DNA of 64,000 nt from contig NZ_FOIS01000004.1 in assembly GCF_900110455.1 (NCBI RefSeq), positions 1 to 64,000 on the forward strand. The letters are read 5' to 3'. The notes under the pieces were generated by a model that searched no databases, was not told where the DNA came from, and saw nothing but the letters and a program-made list of their open reading frames with translations. Source of the DNA: Natrinema salifodinae. GTDB taxonomy: Archaea; Halobacteriota; Halobacteria; Halobacteriales; Natrialbaceae. Shown here piece after piece: positions 15,219 through 24,025 of this stretch. Position 1 is the stretch's first letter; each line of letters opens with the position of its first letter. The translations under genes and the position numbers were made by a program.

Positions 15219-16733
15219 CTACCCGTCTGCCGATGCGCGCGGCGTCCCGGGATCGGCCGACGTCGGCGTCGCCGGACCGGCCACCGCGGTCGGTGACGAC
15301 TCGGCGTCCCCCGCCGATGCCGGGTCGAGGGCGGCCGCAGACTCGTTCGCGTACGAGCCGCCCGCGTGGGCGTGGATCGCGTCGAGGTCGTCGACCGTGG
15401 GCGCGCCGACGATGGTGACCGTCTCGCCGGTGATCGAGACGCGATACGCGCCGGCGAAGGGCTCGCCGTCGGGGATGCGATAGACGGTCCCCGCTTCGGT
15501 TCCGGCGGCGGAGTCAGCGTCGTCGACCCGTTGGCCCCCCTCGTTCGCGAGGAGCCGACGGTACGCGTCCGTGAACTCCGCGGCGTCGCTCGGACTCTCC
15601 CAGGCGAGCCGCCAGGCGTGCCCGGTCCGGTTCGACCCGTCGGTGCTCCGATAGACGGTCATCGCGTCGCCGGCCCAGCCCGCGGTCGCGGGATGGGAGT
15701 AGTTGTACGGCGAGCGCTCGGTCGCACCCGCCGTGATCGGACGGTCGACGGCCCCGTTGGCCCACAACGTCGCGAACAGGGTGGCCTCGCCGACCGTCTC
15801 CGTGCGAGGGTCGCCGCCGTCGGCCACCGGTCGCCAGGCGTCGGTCGAGCGATCCGGAACCGTGACGTCGACCGGGTCGGTGTCCGGGTAGCGATCGGGG
15901 TGGATCAGCTGGGCGGTACTCGTCGGTCGCTCGTCGTGAGCGCGATCGACGGCGTCCCAGCCGCCGCGGTCGTACAGGTCGGCGGCGAACTCGGGGCCTT
16001 CGGCATAGGGCACGTAGACCGAGAGGAAGAGCCCGACGTTGAACGGGCGGTCGGTGAGGCCCTCGCTCGTCGCCGTCGGCTGGGCGTCGGGGAGACACTG
16101 CCACTCGTCGCCGCAGCGGCGGTCGTACCGGTCGGGGAGGAAGTTCGCTTCGCCTTCGAAGAGACCGTTTTCGGCGCGGACGCCGTCGATCGTCTCGCTC
16201 TGGCGGCCGATGCCGAAGTGCTGATCCTGTAACGCGTGGGTCAGTTCGTGGACCAGGGTCCAGCGATCGATCCGGATCTCGTCGGTCTCGTCGGTGACGA
16301 TCACGATCCGATCGTTGACGTAGTAGCCCTGAACGGAGTCGCCGTAGAGGTCGTCGAACGCTCGATTGACGTCCGTGTCGCCGTCGACGACGAACGCGCC
16401 GCGCCAGACTTCGTTCTCGAAGGCCGACGCGTTCCGGATCCCGTCGGCTCGCTGGTTTCGGTACTCGTCGCGGCTCACGATCTCGAGGGCGACGTCGCGC
16501 TCGAACTTCAGCCCGCGAACGACCTCGAGCCGGGCCATCGTGCGGTACTTGACCGCCTCGAGTTGGTCCGCCGTGAGGCCGTCGCTTGGATCGAACTCGA
16601 AGACGTCGTCGTGGGCGTAGTCGCCGATGTACCCGAGTTCGCGGTCGGTGTCGAACCGGTCCGGGCCACCGGGGAGCGTACAGCCCGAGAGGACGACGAG
16701 TGCGATGACCGCGAACAGTCGCACTCGGCTCAT
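15219..16733 (-). CDS. Hvo_1808-family surface lipoprotein with HExxH motif
   Basis: 504 aa. The N-terminal signal ends in a lipobox (VVLSGC, Cys18), so it is probably a lipid-anchored extracellular protein. Residues 161-166 (VHELTH, HExxH) followed by FEGEA at 192-196 match gluzincin zinc-peptidase geometry. Cys pairs occur near RRCGDEWQC. The C-terminal part holds an alpha/beta repeat (TVYRIPDGEPFAGAYRVSI) and a Ser/Thr/Pro/Ala-rich tail. It is a tandem paralogue of the next gene upstream (16,815-18,545) with the same domain order. Peptidase activity is inferred only from the motif; Hvo_1808-type proteins are uncharacterised. Confidence 0.82.
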   Translation of the reverse strand: MSRVRLFAVIALVVLSGCTLPGGPDRFDTDRELGYIGDYAHDDVFEFDPSDGLTADQLEAVKYRTMARLEVVRGLKFERDVALEIVSRDEYRNQRADGIRNASAFENEVWRGAFVVDGDTDVNRAFDDLYGDSVQGYYVNDRIVIVTDETDEIRIDRWTLVHELTHALQDQHFGIGRQSETIDGVRAENGLFEGEANFLPDRYDRRCGDEWQCLPDAQPTATSEGLTDRPFNVGLFLSVYVPYAEGPEFAADLYDRGGWDAVDRAHDERPTSTAQLIHPDRYPDTDPVDVTVPDRSTDAWRPVADGGDPRTETVGEATLFATLWANGAVDRPITAGATERSPYNYSHPATAGWAGDAMTVYRSTDGSNRTGHAWRLAWESPSDAAEFTDAYRRLLANEGGQRVDDADSAAGTEAGTVYRIPDGEPFAGAYRVSITGETVTIVGAPTVDDLDAIHAHAGGSYANESAAALDPASAGDAESSPTAVAGPATPTSADPGTPRASADG

Positions 16734-16814
16734 TGGCGAACGGTTCGGCGACGGCGTGAAATGCGCGTCGATCGGTTCCGGTCCAGCTTCCGATCCCGTC
16801 GGAGAGGGCGGCGC

Positions 16815-18545
16815 TCAGTCACGCGTGCTGTCGTCCGTCCGATTCGACTGCGTCCGAGACCCGATTCGGCCGCGACCGACGGCGAGCCGGGCACCCGCGC
16901 CGAGCACCGCGATCGCGGCCGCCGCGGCCGGTGCCCCGAAGCCAGGAACGGTCTCGGTCTTGTCCGACTCGCCGAGCTCGACGGTGTCCTCGCCCTCGGG
17001 CGCGGCGCCGGCCTCGACCGCCGAGAGGTCGTCGACCGACGGTGCGCGGACGAGCGTCAGCGTCTCGCCGTCGTGTTCGAAGTAGTACACGCCGGCGTAG
17101 CCGCCGTCGTCGATCACGTAGGTATCCCGGTGTCCGTCGACGGCCTCGGCGCCGTGGTGATCGAGCAATTCCAGATAGCCGTCGCGGAACTGCCGGGCGT
17201 CCGCCGCCGACTGCCACTGCGTTCGCCAGACGTAGCCGGCGTCGCCGGCCGCCGCGGTCGGATCGTCCGCGCTGGCGGCCTCGTCGGTCGCGTAGACGAC
17301 CAGCTCGTCGCCGGCCCAGCCGTTCGTGTACGAGTGGTCGTACTCGTATCCCTCGCCGCCCGTGAAGAGTTCGCCGGAGGCGATCACCGACTGTTGTCCG
17401 TCGAGCGCGTCGGCGGCGAACATCGCGACCATCCCCGCCTCCCCGACGGTGTCGTTCGCGACCTCGCCGTCGACCTCCAACTGCCGCCAGGCGTCGTCGG
17501 ATCGGTCCGGGACCGAGACGTCGGCCGGCTCGCGCTCGGAACCCGGGTGGATCACGGCCGAGGTGGACGTCGGCGGGTCGTCGTAGGCGGCGTTGACGGC
17601 GTCCCAGCCGTCGCCCTGCTGGCGGAGGGAGCTGACGTAGTCGGGACCGTCGCTGTAGGGCTGGTAGACGCTGAAGTAGATGCCCCAGTTGACGTCGAGC
17701 TGGCCGGAACGTTCCGTGCTGGTGCTGAGACAGTCCCACTCGACGCCGCAGCGACTCTCGTAGGCGCGTTCGACCCAGGCGGCGTCGCCCTCGATCAGCC
17801 CGTTCATCGCGACCTCCTCGTCGTTGGTCTCGCCCTCGAACTGCGAGAGGTCGAACCGCTGGTCCTGCAGCGCGTGGACGAGCTCGTGGCCGAGCGTAAG
17901 CTCGTTCAGTTCGGGCGTGTCGGGGTTCTCCGAGACGATGACGATCTCGTCGGTCTCGGGGTCGTAGTAGCCGTCGACGGCGCCGCCGTAGACCGACTCG
18001 GTCGCGTCGGTCGCCGCGGTCTCTCGGTCGACCATGAACAGGGCCTCGTAGGCCACGTTGTGCTCGAGGCGTTCGTCCTCGCTGACGTTCGCGAATCGGT
18101 CGCCGCTGTTCTGCCGGTACTCCGCCCGGGAGACGACCTCGACGTCGACCTCGTCCGCGAAGGTCATGTTCCGAATGCGCTCGACGCGGGCCATCGACCG
18201 GTAGACGACGGGATCGAGTTCGTCGTCGTCCACGGCGGCGTCGTCGCGGTCGTCGACGGGTAACTCGTCGTCGTACCAGTAGCCCTCGACGTAGCCGACG
18301 GTGTCCTCGGTCGAGGGGTCCTCCGGTCGGTCGGTCTCGTTTTGGACGACGCCAGGCGACGAAGCCGGCGCGTCGGTTGACGCTGCGTGGGAGACGGCGG
18401 AAAGCGAGGAAGCGGAGGGGGACGGGCCCGTCGGACCCGCGGCCGAGCCGGCCGCAACGGGGCCGACGACCCCGCCGGTGAGCAGTACCGCGGCGAGCAG
18501 CATCGCGAAGAGAGCAGTGAACGAACGGGAAGGCGTCGAGTGCAT
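16815..18545 (-). CDS. Hvo_1808-family surface protein with PGF-CTERM anchor
   Basis: 576 aa. It has a Sec-type signal peptide (ALFAMLLAAVLLTGGVVG) and a low-complexity Ser/Ala/Pro/Glu linker to about residue 80. The conserved domain contains HELVH at 220-224 and IEGDA at 251-255, again an HExxH...E/D zinc-peptidase-like pattern. The C-terminus has VPGFG, a hydrophobic helix and an Arg-rich tail, the PGF-CTERM signal processed by archaeosortase A, giving lipid anchoring at the opposite end from its paralogue. The two genes are adjacent on one strand with an 81-nt gap and clearly arose by duplication. Confidence 0.84.
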   Translation of the reverse strand: MHSTPSRSFTALFAMLLAAVLLTGGVVGPVAAGSAAGPTGPSPSASSLSAVSHAASTDAPASSPGVVQNETDRPEDPSTEDTVGYVEGYWYDDELPVDDRDDAAVDDDELDPVVYRSMARVERIRNMTFADEVDVEVVSRAEYRQNSGDRFANVSEDERLEHNVAYEALFMVDRETAATDATESVYGGAVDGYYDPETDEIVIVSENPDTPELNELTLGHELVHALQDQRFDLSQFEGETNDEEVAMNGLIEGDAAWVERAYESRCGVEWDCLSTSTERSGQLDVNWGIYFSVYQPYSDGPDYVSSLRQQGDGWDAVNAAYDDPPTSTSAVIHPGSEREPADVSVPDRSDDAWRQLEVDGEVANDTVGEAGMVAMFAADALDGQQSVIASGELFTGGEGYEYDHSYTNGWAGDELVVYATDEAASADDPTAAAGDAGYVWRTQWQSAADARQFRDGYLELLDHHGAEAVDGHRDTYVIDDGGYAGVYYFEHDGETLTLVRAPSVDDLSAVEAGAAPEGEDTVELGESDKTETVPGFGAPAAAAAIAVLGAGARLAVGRGRIGSRTQSNRTDDSTRD

Positions 18546-18651
18546 CTGAATCGGCTAGCTATCCGTACGAATGGAAGTGCAAAAAGGACGGCGGTCGGGC
18601 CCGGATCCGTCACGAACGTTTTTACGATTCATCCCCTACGAACGCCTAAAG

Positions 18652-19224
18652 ATGCGCCTCGAACCAGCGGACACGGCGGTCGTGGTCGTGGACATGCAAA
18701 ACGGGTTCTGTCATCCCGACGGCTCGCTGTACGCGCCGGGCAGCGAGACGGTCATCGAGCCGATCGCAGCCCTCGTCGAGCGCGCCCGCGAGGCCGGAGC
18801 GTCACTGCTGTTTACCCGGGACGTCCACCCGCTCGAGCAGTTCGACGACGCCCATTACTACGACGAGTTCGAGCAGTGGGGCGAGCACGTCCTCGAGGGG
18901 TCCTGGGAGGCCGAGGTCGTCGACGAACTGCCCGTCGAGGCGGCGGACCACGTCGTCGAGAAACACACCTACGACGCGTTCTACAACACGGAACTCGAGG
19001 GGTGGCTGAACGCTCGCGGGATCAAAGATTTGGTGCTCTGTGGCACGCTCGCGAACGTCTGCGTGCTCCACACCGGCGGCAGCGCGGGGCTGCGGGACTT
19101 CCGGCCGATCATGGTCGAGGACTGCATCGGCGCGATCGAAGACGAGCACAAGGAGTACGCCATCGACCACGCCGACTGGCTGTTCGGCGAGGTCGAGTCG
19201 AGCGACGACATCGAGTTCGCGTGA
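18652..19224 (+). CDS. Cysteine hydrolase, nicotinamidase-like (isochorismatase fold)
   Basis: 190 aa. The catalytic triad of the nicotinamidase/isochorismatase superfamily is visible: D14 (VVDMQNGF), K104 (EKHTYDAF) and C137 (LANVCV). The cis-peptide GTLAN segment precedes the Cys. Deamidation of nicotinamide to nicotinate would feed pncB (3.5 kb away), so nicotinamidase (pncA role) is the best guess, but other amidases share this fold. Start 18652 follows a GTTTTTACG box by about 30 nt; the in-frame upstream start would create a non-family extension. It is divergent from the PGF-CTERM protein. Confidence 0.85.
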   Translation: MRLEPADTAVVVVDMQNGFCHPDGSLYAPGSETVIEPIAALVERAREAGASLLFTRDVHPLEQFDDAHYYDEFEQWGEHVLEGSWEAEVVDELPVEAADHVVEKHTYDAFYNTELEGWLNARGIKDLVLCGTLANVCVLHTGGSAGLRDFRPIMVEDCIGAIEDEHKEYAIDHADWLFGEVESSDDIEFA

Positions 19225-19372
19225 TCGACGTCGTACTCGCTCGGTCTCCCCGATCGACGGCGACTGCGGCGATCGAAGACGGTGGCGACCGACGATCGCA
19301 GCCACGGTGGGTGACGAGGCCGGGATCAGGATCAGAATCGGGACCAAGACCGGGACCAGGCGGTGACCGCGA

Positions 19373-19537
19373 ATGAACGGCCGGCGGCTCCGCCCGATCT
19401 ACCTAATCGGGATCGCGCTCAACGCGGTCGCGTTCGCGTACGCCGTCTCCAACGGGACGTGGCTCTACGCCGGCGCGTTCGCGCTCGTAGCGGTGTATCT
19501 CGCGGCTCGGTTCCGGATGCTGTCGGCCGACGGCTAA
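19373..19537 (+). CDS. Small membrane protein, 54 aa
   Basis: The ORF begins MNGRRLRPIYLIGIALNAV. It has two hydrophobic stretches (YLIGIALNAVAFAYAV and LYAGAFALVAVYLAARF) separated by SNGTW, a typical two-helix hairpin. Codon use is G/C-rich as in neighbours. It follows the cysteine hydrolase on the same strand with a 148-nt gap that shows no other gene. No family is recognised. Confidence 0.6.
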   Translation: MNGRRLRPIYLIGIALNAVAFAYAVSNGTWLYAGAFALVAVYLAARFRMLSADG

Positions 19538-19596
19538 TTGCTGACCGCTGATCGCTTCCCGCTTCCCACTGCCAGCTGACGGGCATCCCCGCGACG

Positions 19597-20088
19597 TCAG
19601 TCGCTGCGGAACACCCGGTAGGCGCCCTGGCCGATCGCGACCTCGCGGGTCTCGCCGTCCGGAGTCGTGCTCTCGACGACGATCTCGCTGACGCCGACGC
19701 TGCCGCCGACCCGGACCACGTCCGCGGTCGCCGTCAGGTCGCCCGTCGCCGGGCGGAGGTAGTTGACGTTCAGGTTGATCGTCGCGATCCGCGCGTTGAA
19801 GGGGTCGTCCATCGCCGTTCGGAGCGCCAGCCCGCCGACGGTGTCGATGAGGGTGGCCGCGACGCCGCCGTGAAGGTCCGCCCGCTCGTCGGGGCCGGCG
19901 TTCGGGCGGGTGTTGGTCAGCTTCTCGTCGTAGGGGATCGAGAGCGTCATCGTCTCGTCGCCGACGCGATCGACGCTCGTCCCGAGCCACGAGAGGAACT
20001 CCTGATTCTCGTCGAGAAAGTGTTGTAAGAGACTCTCGAGGTCGTCGAACTCGTCGAGCAGATCCGCCGGCGGCGCGTCCTCCGTCAT
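19597..20088 (-). CDS. PaaI-family hotdog thioesterase
   Basis: 163 aa. The hotdog-fold signature is DLHGGVAATLIDTVGGLALRT, with the HGG and catalytic-region Asp. Strands follow at ATINLNVNYLRPATGDLTATADVV, as in PaaI/YdiI-type acyl-CoA thioesterases. The N-terminal 50 residues are helical and acidic. The in-frame extension to 20199 is Arg/Thr-rich and rejected; MTEDAPPADLLDEF is taken as the start. Substrate acyl-CoA is unknown. It is divergent from the serpin gene. Confidence 0.85.
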   Translation of the reverse strand: MTEDAPPADLLDEFDDLESLLQHFLDENQEFLSWLGTSVDRVGDETMTLSIPYDEKLTNTRPNAGPDERADLHGGVAATLIDTVGGLALRTAMDDPFNARIATINLNVNYLRPATGDLTATADVVRVGGSVGVSEIVVESTTPDGETREVAIGQGAYRVFRSD

Positions 20089-20253
20089 AGCCGTTCGTGG
20101 ACAGGCGACGGGCTTGACAGCTACGCTTCCCGTCGCGTCCGTTGTCGTGCGTTCACTTCCCCGCCGGTCGGGGTCGCGCGGTTTCGAACCCGGACTCAAA
20201 CGATCGTTTCACCTATCCAAACGGATTTATCAACATTGACACATCGTTCGAAC

Positions 20254-21690
20254 ATGGAATTCGACAGCCGTGATAGGCGGACCGTTTTAGCACTCTCCGG
20301 GGCCTTCCTCGCAGGGCTCGCCGGCTGTGCTGGCAGCGGGCCGACTGCGACCGAACGCGATCCCGATCGCCCGGACGCGGGCGAGGACGGCGAAGACGGG
20401 ACCGGCTTCGAGGAGTATGCCATCCCCGAGTTCCCTGCGATCGACCCCGTCACCGATCCCGACGTCGACCCCGCGCTGCTCGGCGACCAGGTCCGCGGGA
20501 ACGTCGCGTTCTCGCTCGCGTTGCTCGAACGGCTGCGGGACGATTCGTCGGACGAGAACCTGTTTTTCTCGCCGTACAGCGTCTCGGTCGCGCTGGCGAT
20601 GACCTACGCGGGCGCTCGCGGCGAGACGGCCGCCGAGATGGCCGACTCCCTGCGGTACGAACTCGAGCGCGAGGACCTCCACGCCGCCTTCGGCGCGCTC
20701 GAGACGGAGTTCGAGCGGCGCAACGAAGACGGTGCGGAAGTCGACGATCCGTTCGGTGTCGGACCGGACGACGGGGAGTCTCCCGAAGACGACGAGGAGG
20801 ACGATCTCGGCTTCCGACTCTCGAGCGCGAACTCGGTCTGGGTCGACGCGGACTATCCGGTCGACGAGAACTACCTCCAACTGCTCGAAGCGTACTACGA
20901 GACCGGCGGCCGCCTGGCCGACTTCAGCGGCAATCCGGAGGACGCGCGCCGAGCGATCAACGCCTGGGTCGAAGAGCGGACGAACGATCGGATCGAGGAC
21001 CTCCTGCCGGCGGACTCGGTCACGAGGTCGACCAGGCTCGTCCTGACGAACGCGGTATACTTCCTCGCGGCCTGGGAACGGGAGTTCGATCCGGCCGACA
21101 CCGAGCCGGCGCCGTTCACGAGTCTCGACGGGAGCCAGACCGAGGTCGACCTGATGCACCAGGCCGCGCGGTTCCCGTACGCCGAAATCGACGGCCACCA
21201 GATCGTGGAGTTGCCCTACGCCAACGGCGACACCAGCATGGTCGTCGTGCTTCCCGCCGAGGGCGAGTTCGAGGCGTTCGAATCGGATCTCACCGTCGAT
21301 CGCCTGGCGACGATGCTCGAGGCGACCGCGACGAAGCGGGTCGACCTGACGCTTCCGAAGTTCGGGATCGAGTCGAAATTTAGCCTCGTCGAGGTCATGG
21401 CGGAACTCGGCATGGAGCGGGCCTTCGGCGGGGGCGCGGACTTCAGCGGAATGGTCGACGGCGACGGTGACGGACTCGCCATCGACGATATCGTCCATCA
21501 GAGCGTCGTCGAGGTCGACGAAGAGGGAACCGAGGCGGCGGCCGCGACGGCCGTCATGGTTCCGACCTCGGCGGTAGAGCGCGTCGAGCTGACCGTCGAC
21601 CGGCCGTTTCTCTTCTACGTTCGGGATCGGCCCACCGAAACGCCGCTCTTCGTCGGCCGCGTCGTCGATGGGACGACGCTTCAGGACTGA
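20254..21690 (+). CDS. Serpin-family protein, Tat/lipobox exported
   Basis: 478 aa. The N-terminus has DRRTVLALSGAFLAGLAGC, a twin-arginine leader ending in a lipobox Cys, so it is likely a cell-surface lipoprotein. A Pro/Asp/Glu-rich spacer leads to the serpin core: NLFFSPYSVSVALAM, NAWVEERTNDRIEDLLP, LVLTNAVYFLAAWE and the hinge EEGTEAAAATAV at about 423-434, then RPFLFYVRD. The Ala-rich hinge is the pattern of inhibitory serpins; by alignment to antitrypsin the P1 residue would be near Ser438. An acidic insertion (about 160-185) interrupts helix D/E. TATA (GGATTTATC) supports the leaderless start at 20254. Likely target: a serine protease, perhaps of the subtilase type (inference). Confidence 0.93.
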   Translation: MEFDSRDRRTVLALSGAFLAGLAGCAGSGPTATERDPDRPDAGEDGEDGTGFEEYAIPEFPAIDPVTDPDVDPALLGDQVRGNVAFSLALLERLRDDSSDENLFFSPYSVSVALAMTYAGARGETAAEMADSLRYELEREDLHAAFGALETEFERRNEDGAEVDDPFGVGPDDGESPEDDEEDDLGFRLSSANSVWVDADYPVDENYLQLLEAYYETGGRLADFSGNPEDARRAINAWVEERTNDRIEDLLPADSVTRSTRLVLTNAVYFLAAWEREFDPADTEPAPFTSLDGSQTEVDLMHQAARFPYAEIDGHQIVELPYANGDTSMVVVLPAEGEFEAFESDLTVDRLATMLEATATKRVDLTLPKFGIESKFSLVEVMAELGMERAFGGGADFSGMVDGDGDGLAIDDIVHQSVVEVDEEGTEAAAATAVMVPTSAVERVELTVDRPFLFYVRDRPTETPLFVGRVVDGTTLQD

Positions 21691-21701
21691 TCGGTCCCCT
21701 C

Positions 21702-22628
21702 TCAGACGTCCGCGCTCGGCCGAACCCGCACCCGAACTCGCTCGCCGCGCTCGAAATCGCGATCCGGACAGATCAGTTTCGCGCCGAACTCCGCGTCGCG
21801 GGCGCAAAACAGCGACAGCCCCGTGATCGGCTCGCCGTTCGCCGTGACCGTGACGTCGTCCCAGGCGATCGTCCGGCCCTCGGCGACCCCGAGTCGGTCG
21901 CCGTTCAGTGAGACGACGGTCTCGGTTTCGGTCCCGCGGTCGGCCTCAAGATCGTCCGCAAACGCGCCTGGCCGCGACCGTCCCGAACGTCCGAGCAGGC
22001 CGCCGCCATCGTAGTGGGGGAGGCCGCCGTCGACGACGCCGCCGTCGTCGGCCCGCACGCCGACGAATTCGGTTCCCGGGGTCGGATGCGCCGGCGCGTC
22101 CAGCACCGCGTAGGTGTCGCCGGTGGCGACGACGCGGCCGGTGCCGTCCCAGGCGAGCGGCCGAACCGGGACGCCGAGATCGATCGGGCGCGAGCCGGAC
22201 GCCCGGTAGGGGTTCTGGTCGGGCCCGCGGAACCCGATGTGAAGGTGGTTGTCGACCCAGGGGGCGAAAAAGCCGGCGCGGACGAGTCGGCCCAGCGAGT
22301 CGCCGCGCTCGACGCGGTCGCCGGCCGCGACGGCCGGCTCGACGTGGAGTACCCGGGCTGTCAGCCCCTCGAGCGGGGACGGACCCTCGCAGTCGATCAG
22401 GATCAGGTGATCGTGCTCGGGCGCGTAGGGTTTCGGCGGCGCGCGGACGGTTCTGGTCTCGCGGACGGTGCCGGCGACCGGGCTCGGCGCGGCGGTCGTC
22501 CGCCCGTCGACCAGCGTCCCCGGATACAGATCGATCGCGCAACCGCCGTCGTGGGCGGGATACGGCGAATTGTACAGCGAGAAGCGCTCGTAGCGCGCCA
22601 GCACGGACTCGGGAAGCGTGACGGCCAT
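21702..22628 (-). CDS. M23/LytM-like domain protein
   Basis: 308 aa. The N-terminal half resembles an M23 (lysostaphin/LytM) beta-barrel. YPAHDGGCAIDLYPG carries candidate ligands H26 and D33, and VDNHLHIGFRG carries the HxH pair. Between them lie the strand-rich PVAGTVRETRTV and DHLILIDCEG segments typical of the fold. The spacing of the first pair (H-x6-D) differs from the usual H-x3-D. No signal peptide is present, so it seems cytoplasmic, and haloarchaea lack murein; the substrate is unknown. It is convergent with the serpin (11-nt gap) and divergent from the ligase-like gene. Confidence 0.75.
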   Translation of the reverse strand: MAVTLPESVLARYERFSLYNSPYPAHDGGCAIDLYPGTLVDGRTTAAPSPVAGTVRETRTVRAPPKPYAPEHDHLILIDCEGPSPLEGLTARVLHVEPAVAAGDRVERGDSLGRLVRAGFFAPWVDNHLHIGFRGPDQNPYRASGSRPIDLGVPVRPLAWDGTGRVVATGDTYAVLDAPAHPTPGTEFVGVRADDGGVVDGGLPHYDGGGLLGRSGRSRPGAFADDLEADRGTETETVVSLNGDRLGVAEGRTIAWDDVTVTANGEPITGLSLFCARDAEFGAKLICPDRDFERGERVRVRVRPSADV

Positions 22629-22683
22629 CGATGGTCCATCTGCGCGGCGGGAGCGTTTAGGCCCACCGGGTTCAACGCCTGAT

Positions 22684-23439
22684 ATGCGCGTGTTTCGCGG
22701 GCGAGCGGAATCGATCGACGCCGATCGCGACGTGAGCCGCCGGCTGCTCTCCGTGGCCGCCGACGGCGATCCCGCCGTCCGCGTCTGGACGCCGCACCGT
22801 CAGGTCGCCTTCGGTCGCCGCGACGCTCGCCGCGAGGGGTACGACCGCGCCCGCGAGTTCGCACGCGAGCGCGGCTTTCCGCCGGTCGAGCGCGACGTCG
22901 GCGGGCGAGCGGTCGCCTACGACGGGACGACGACCCTGGCCTTCGCCCGCGCCGAACCGGTCGCTGACCTGCGGACCGGCACGACCGATCGGTACGAGCG
23001 CGCAACGGCTGCCCTCGAACGGGCGCTCCGAACGCTCGGACTCGAGCCGGTTCGGGGCGAGCCGGACGACTCGTTTTGCCCCGGAACGCACTCGCTTTCG
23101 GTGGCGGTCGCGAGGACGGAGCCGAAAGCGAGCGCCGATGGCGCGGGCGACGATGAGACGGGCGCGCCGCGACGGAAACTCGTCGGTATCGCCCAACGTG
23201 TCCGGAGCGACGCCGCCCTCACCGCCGGCATCGCCCTCGTCGCCAACCGCGAGGAACTCGCGGACGTACTCGACGAGGTCTACGGCGCACTCGACGTGCC
23301 GTTCGATCCGTCCTCGGTCGGCACCGTCGCGGACGCGGGCGGTCCCTCGGATCCCGAGACAGTTCGCACGGCGATCGAGGAATCTCTGATCGGTGACGCG
23401 ACCGACGTTTCCGTCGTCAGCGCCGGTGACCGACCGTAA
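22684..23439 (+). CDS. Lipoate-protein ligase A-like (BPL/LplA domain)
   Basis: 251 aa of the biotin/lipoate ligase fold. VAFGRRDARREGYDRAREFA and RDVGGRAVAYDGTTTLAFA correspond to the lipoate-binding GGG(A)V.H motif, here with GGRAVAYD. A later KLVGIAQRV equals the catalytic-lysine strand (KI.G.AQ). The C-terminal helices are short, as in stand-alone catalytic domains. Start 22684 (MRVFRGRAES) is chosen; the upstream extension is Pro/Arg-rich and not conserved-looking. It could transfer lipoate or octanoate to E2/GcvH proteins; none is nearby. Confidence 0.83.
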   Translation: MRVFRGRAESIDADRDVSRRLLSVAADGDPAVRVWTPHRQVAFGRRDARREGYDRAREFARERGFPPVERDVGGRAVAYDGTTTLAFARAEPVADLRTGTTDRYERATAALERALRTLGLEPVRGEPDDSFCPGTHSLSVAVARTEPKASADGAGDDETGAPRRKLVGIAQRVRSDAALTAGIALVANREELADVLDEVYGALDVPFDPSSVGTVADAGGPSDPETVRTAIEESLIGDATDVSVVSAGDRP

Positions 23440-23526
23440 CGCGACGGTGACGGGAGACCGGAGATCGCGCCTATCGTCGCGTGTGCAGGCGCAAGTTCCC
23501 ACGATACGGGCCGCGAAGGCCGGCCT

Positions 23527-23877
23527 ATGGTCTTCGTCACCACCTTCGTCGCCAGCCTCGTGACCGGCGGCCTGGGAGTTTACGTCGGTGCGCGGCTCGC
23601 GGTCGGCGAGGAGGACCCGATTAACGCGCTCATCACGGGCGTGATCGGCGCCGTCGTCTGGATCGTCTCCGGGGCGCTATTCGGGTGGATCCCGCTGCTC
23701 GGCCAGCTACTCGTGCTGTTCGTCTACACCTGGGTAGTGAACAGACGGTACCCGGGCGGCTGGGGCGACGCGTTGCAGATATCGCTCGTCGCCTGGCTCG
23801 TGACGTTGCTCGTCCTGTCTACCCTCGCCGCGCTCGGGTTCGCGACGTACCGGGCGATCGGGATCCCGTTCGTCTGA
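23527..23877 (+). CDS. Small membrane protein, 116 aa
   Basis: Three to four hydrophobic helices: FVASLVTGGLGVYVGARLA, ALITGVIGAVVWIVSGALFG, LLGQLLVLFVYTWVV and LVAWLVTLLVLSTLAALGF. A conserved-looking loop NRRYPGGWGDALQISL lies between helices three and four. It resembles haloarchaeal membrane proteins of unknown role. The preceding 87 nt are intergenic. Confidence 0.7.
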   Translation: MVFVTTFVASLVTGGLGVYVGARLAVGEEDPINALITGVIGAVVWIVSGALFGWIPLLGQLLVLFVYTWVVNRRYPGGWGDALQISLVAWLVTLLVLSTLAALGFATYRAIGIPFV

Positions 23878-24025
23878 CCCGGGATCGGTGGCGACGGCGC
23901 TCGGCCGCCTCGCCTCCGTCCCGAGGCACCGCGGGTCGCCTCCGCCGCTCGAACCGCGGATTCGAACGATCGGACCAAGTCGGAGTGGGGTAACGTTTTT
24001 CGTCTCCGCGTCGTCCGATTCGCGT

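Noticed and set aside
16236-18263. 675-aa open frame on the plus strand
   Set aside because: It lies antisense to the two HExxH surface proteins, whose signal, anchor and zinc motifs are clear. Long antisense frames are common in GC-rich haloarchaeal genes.
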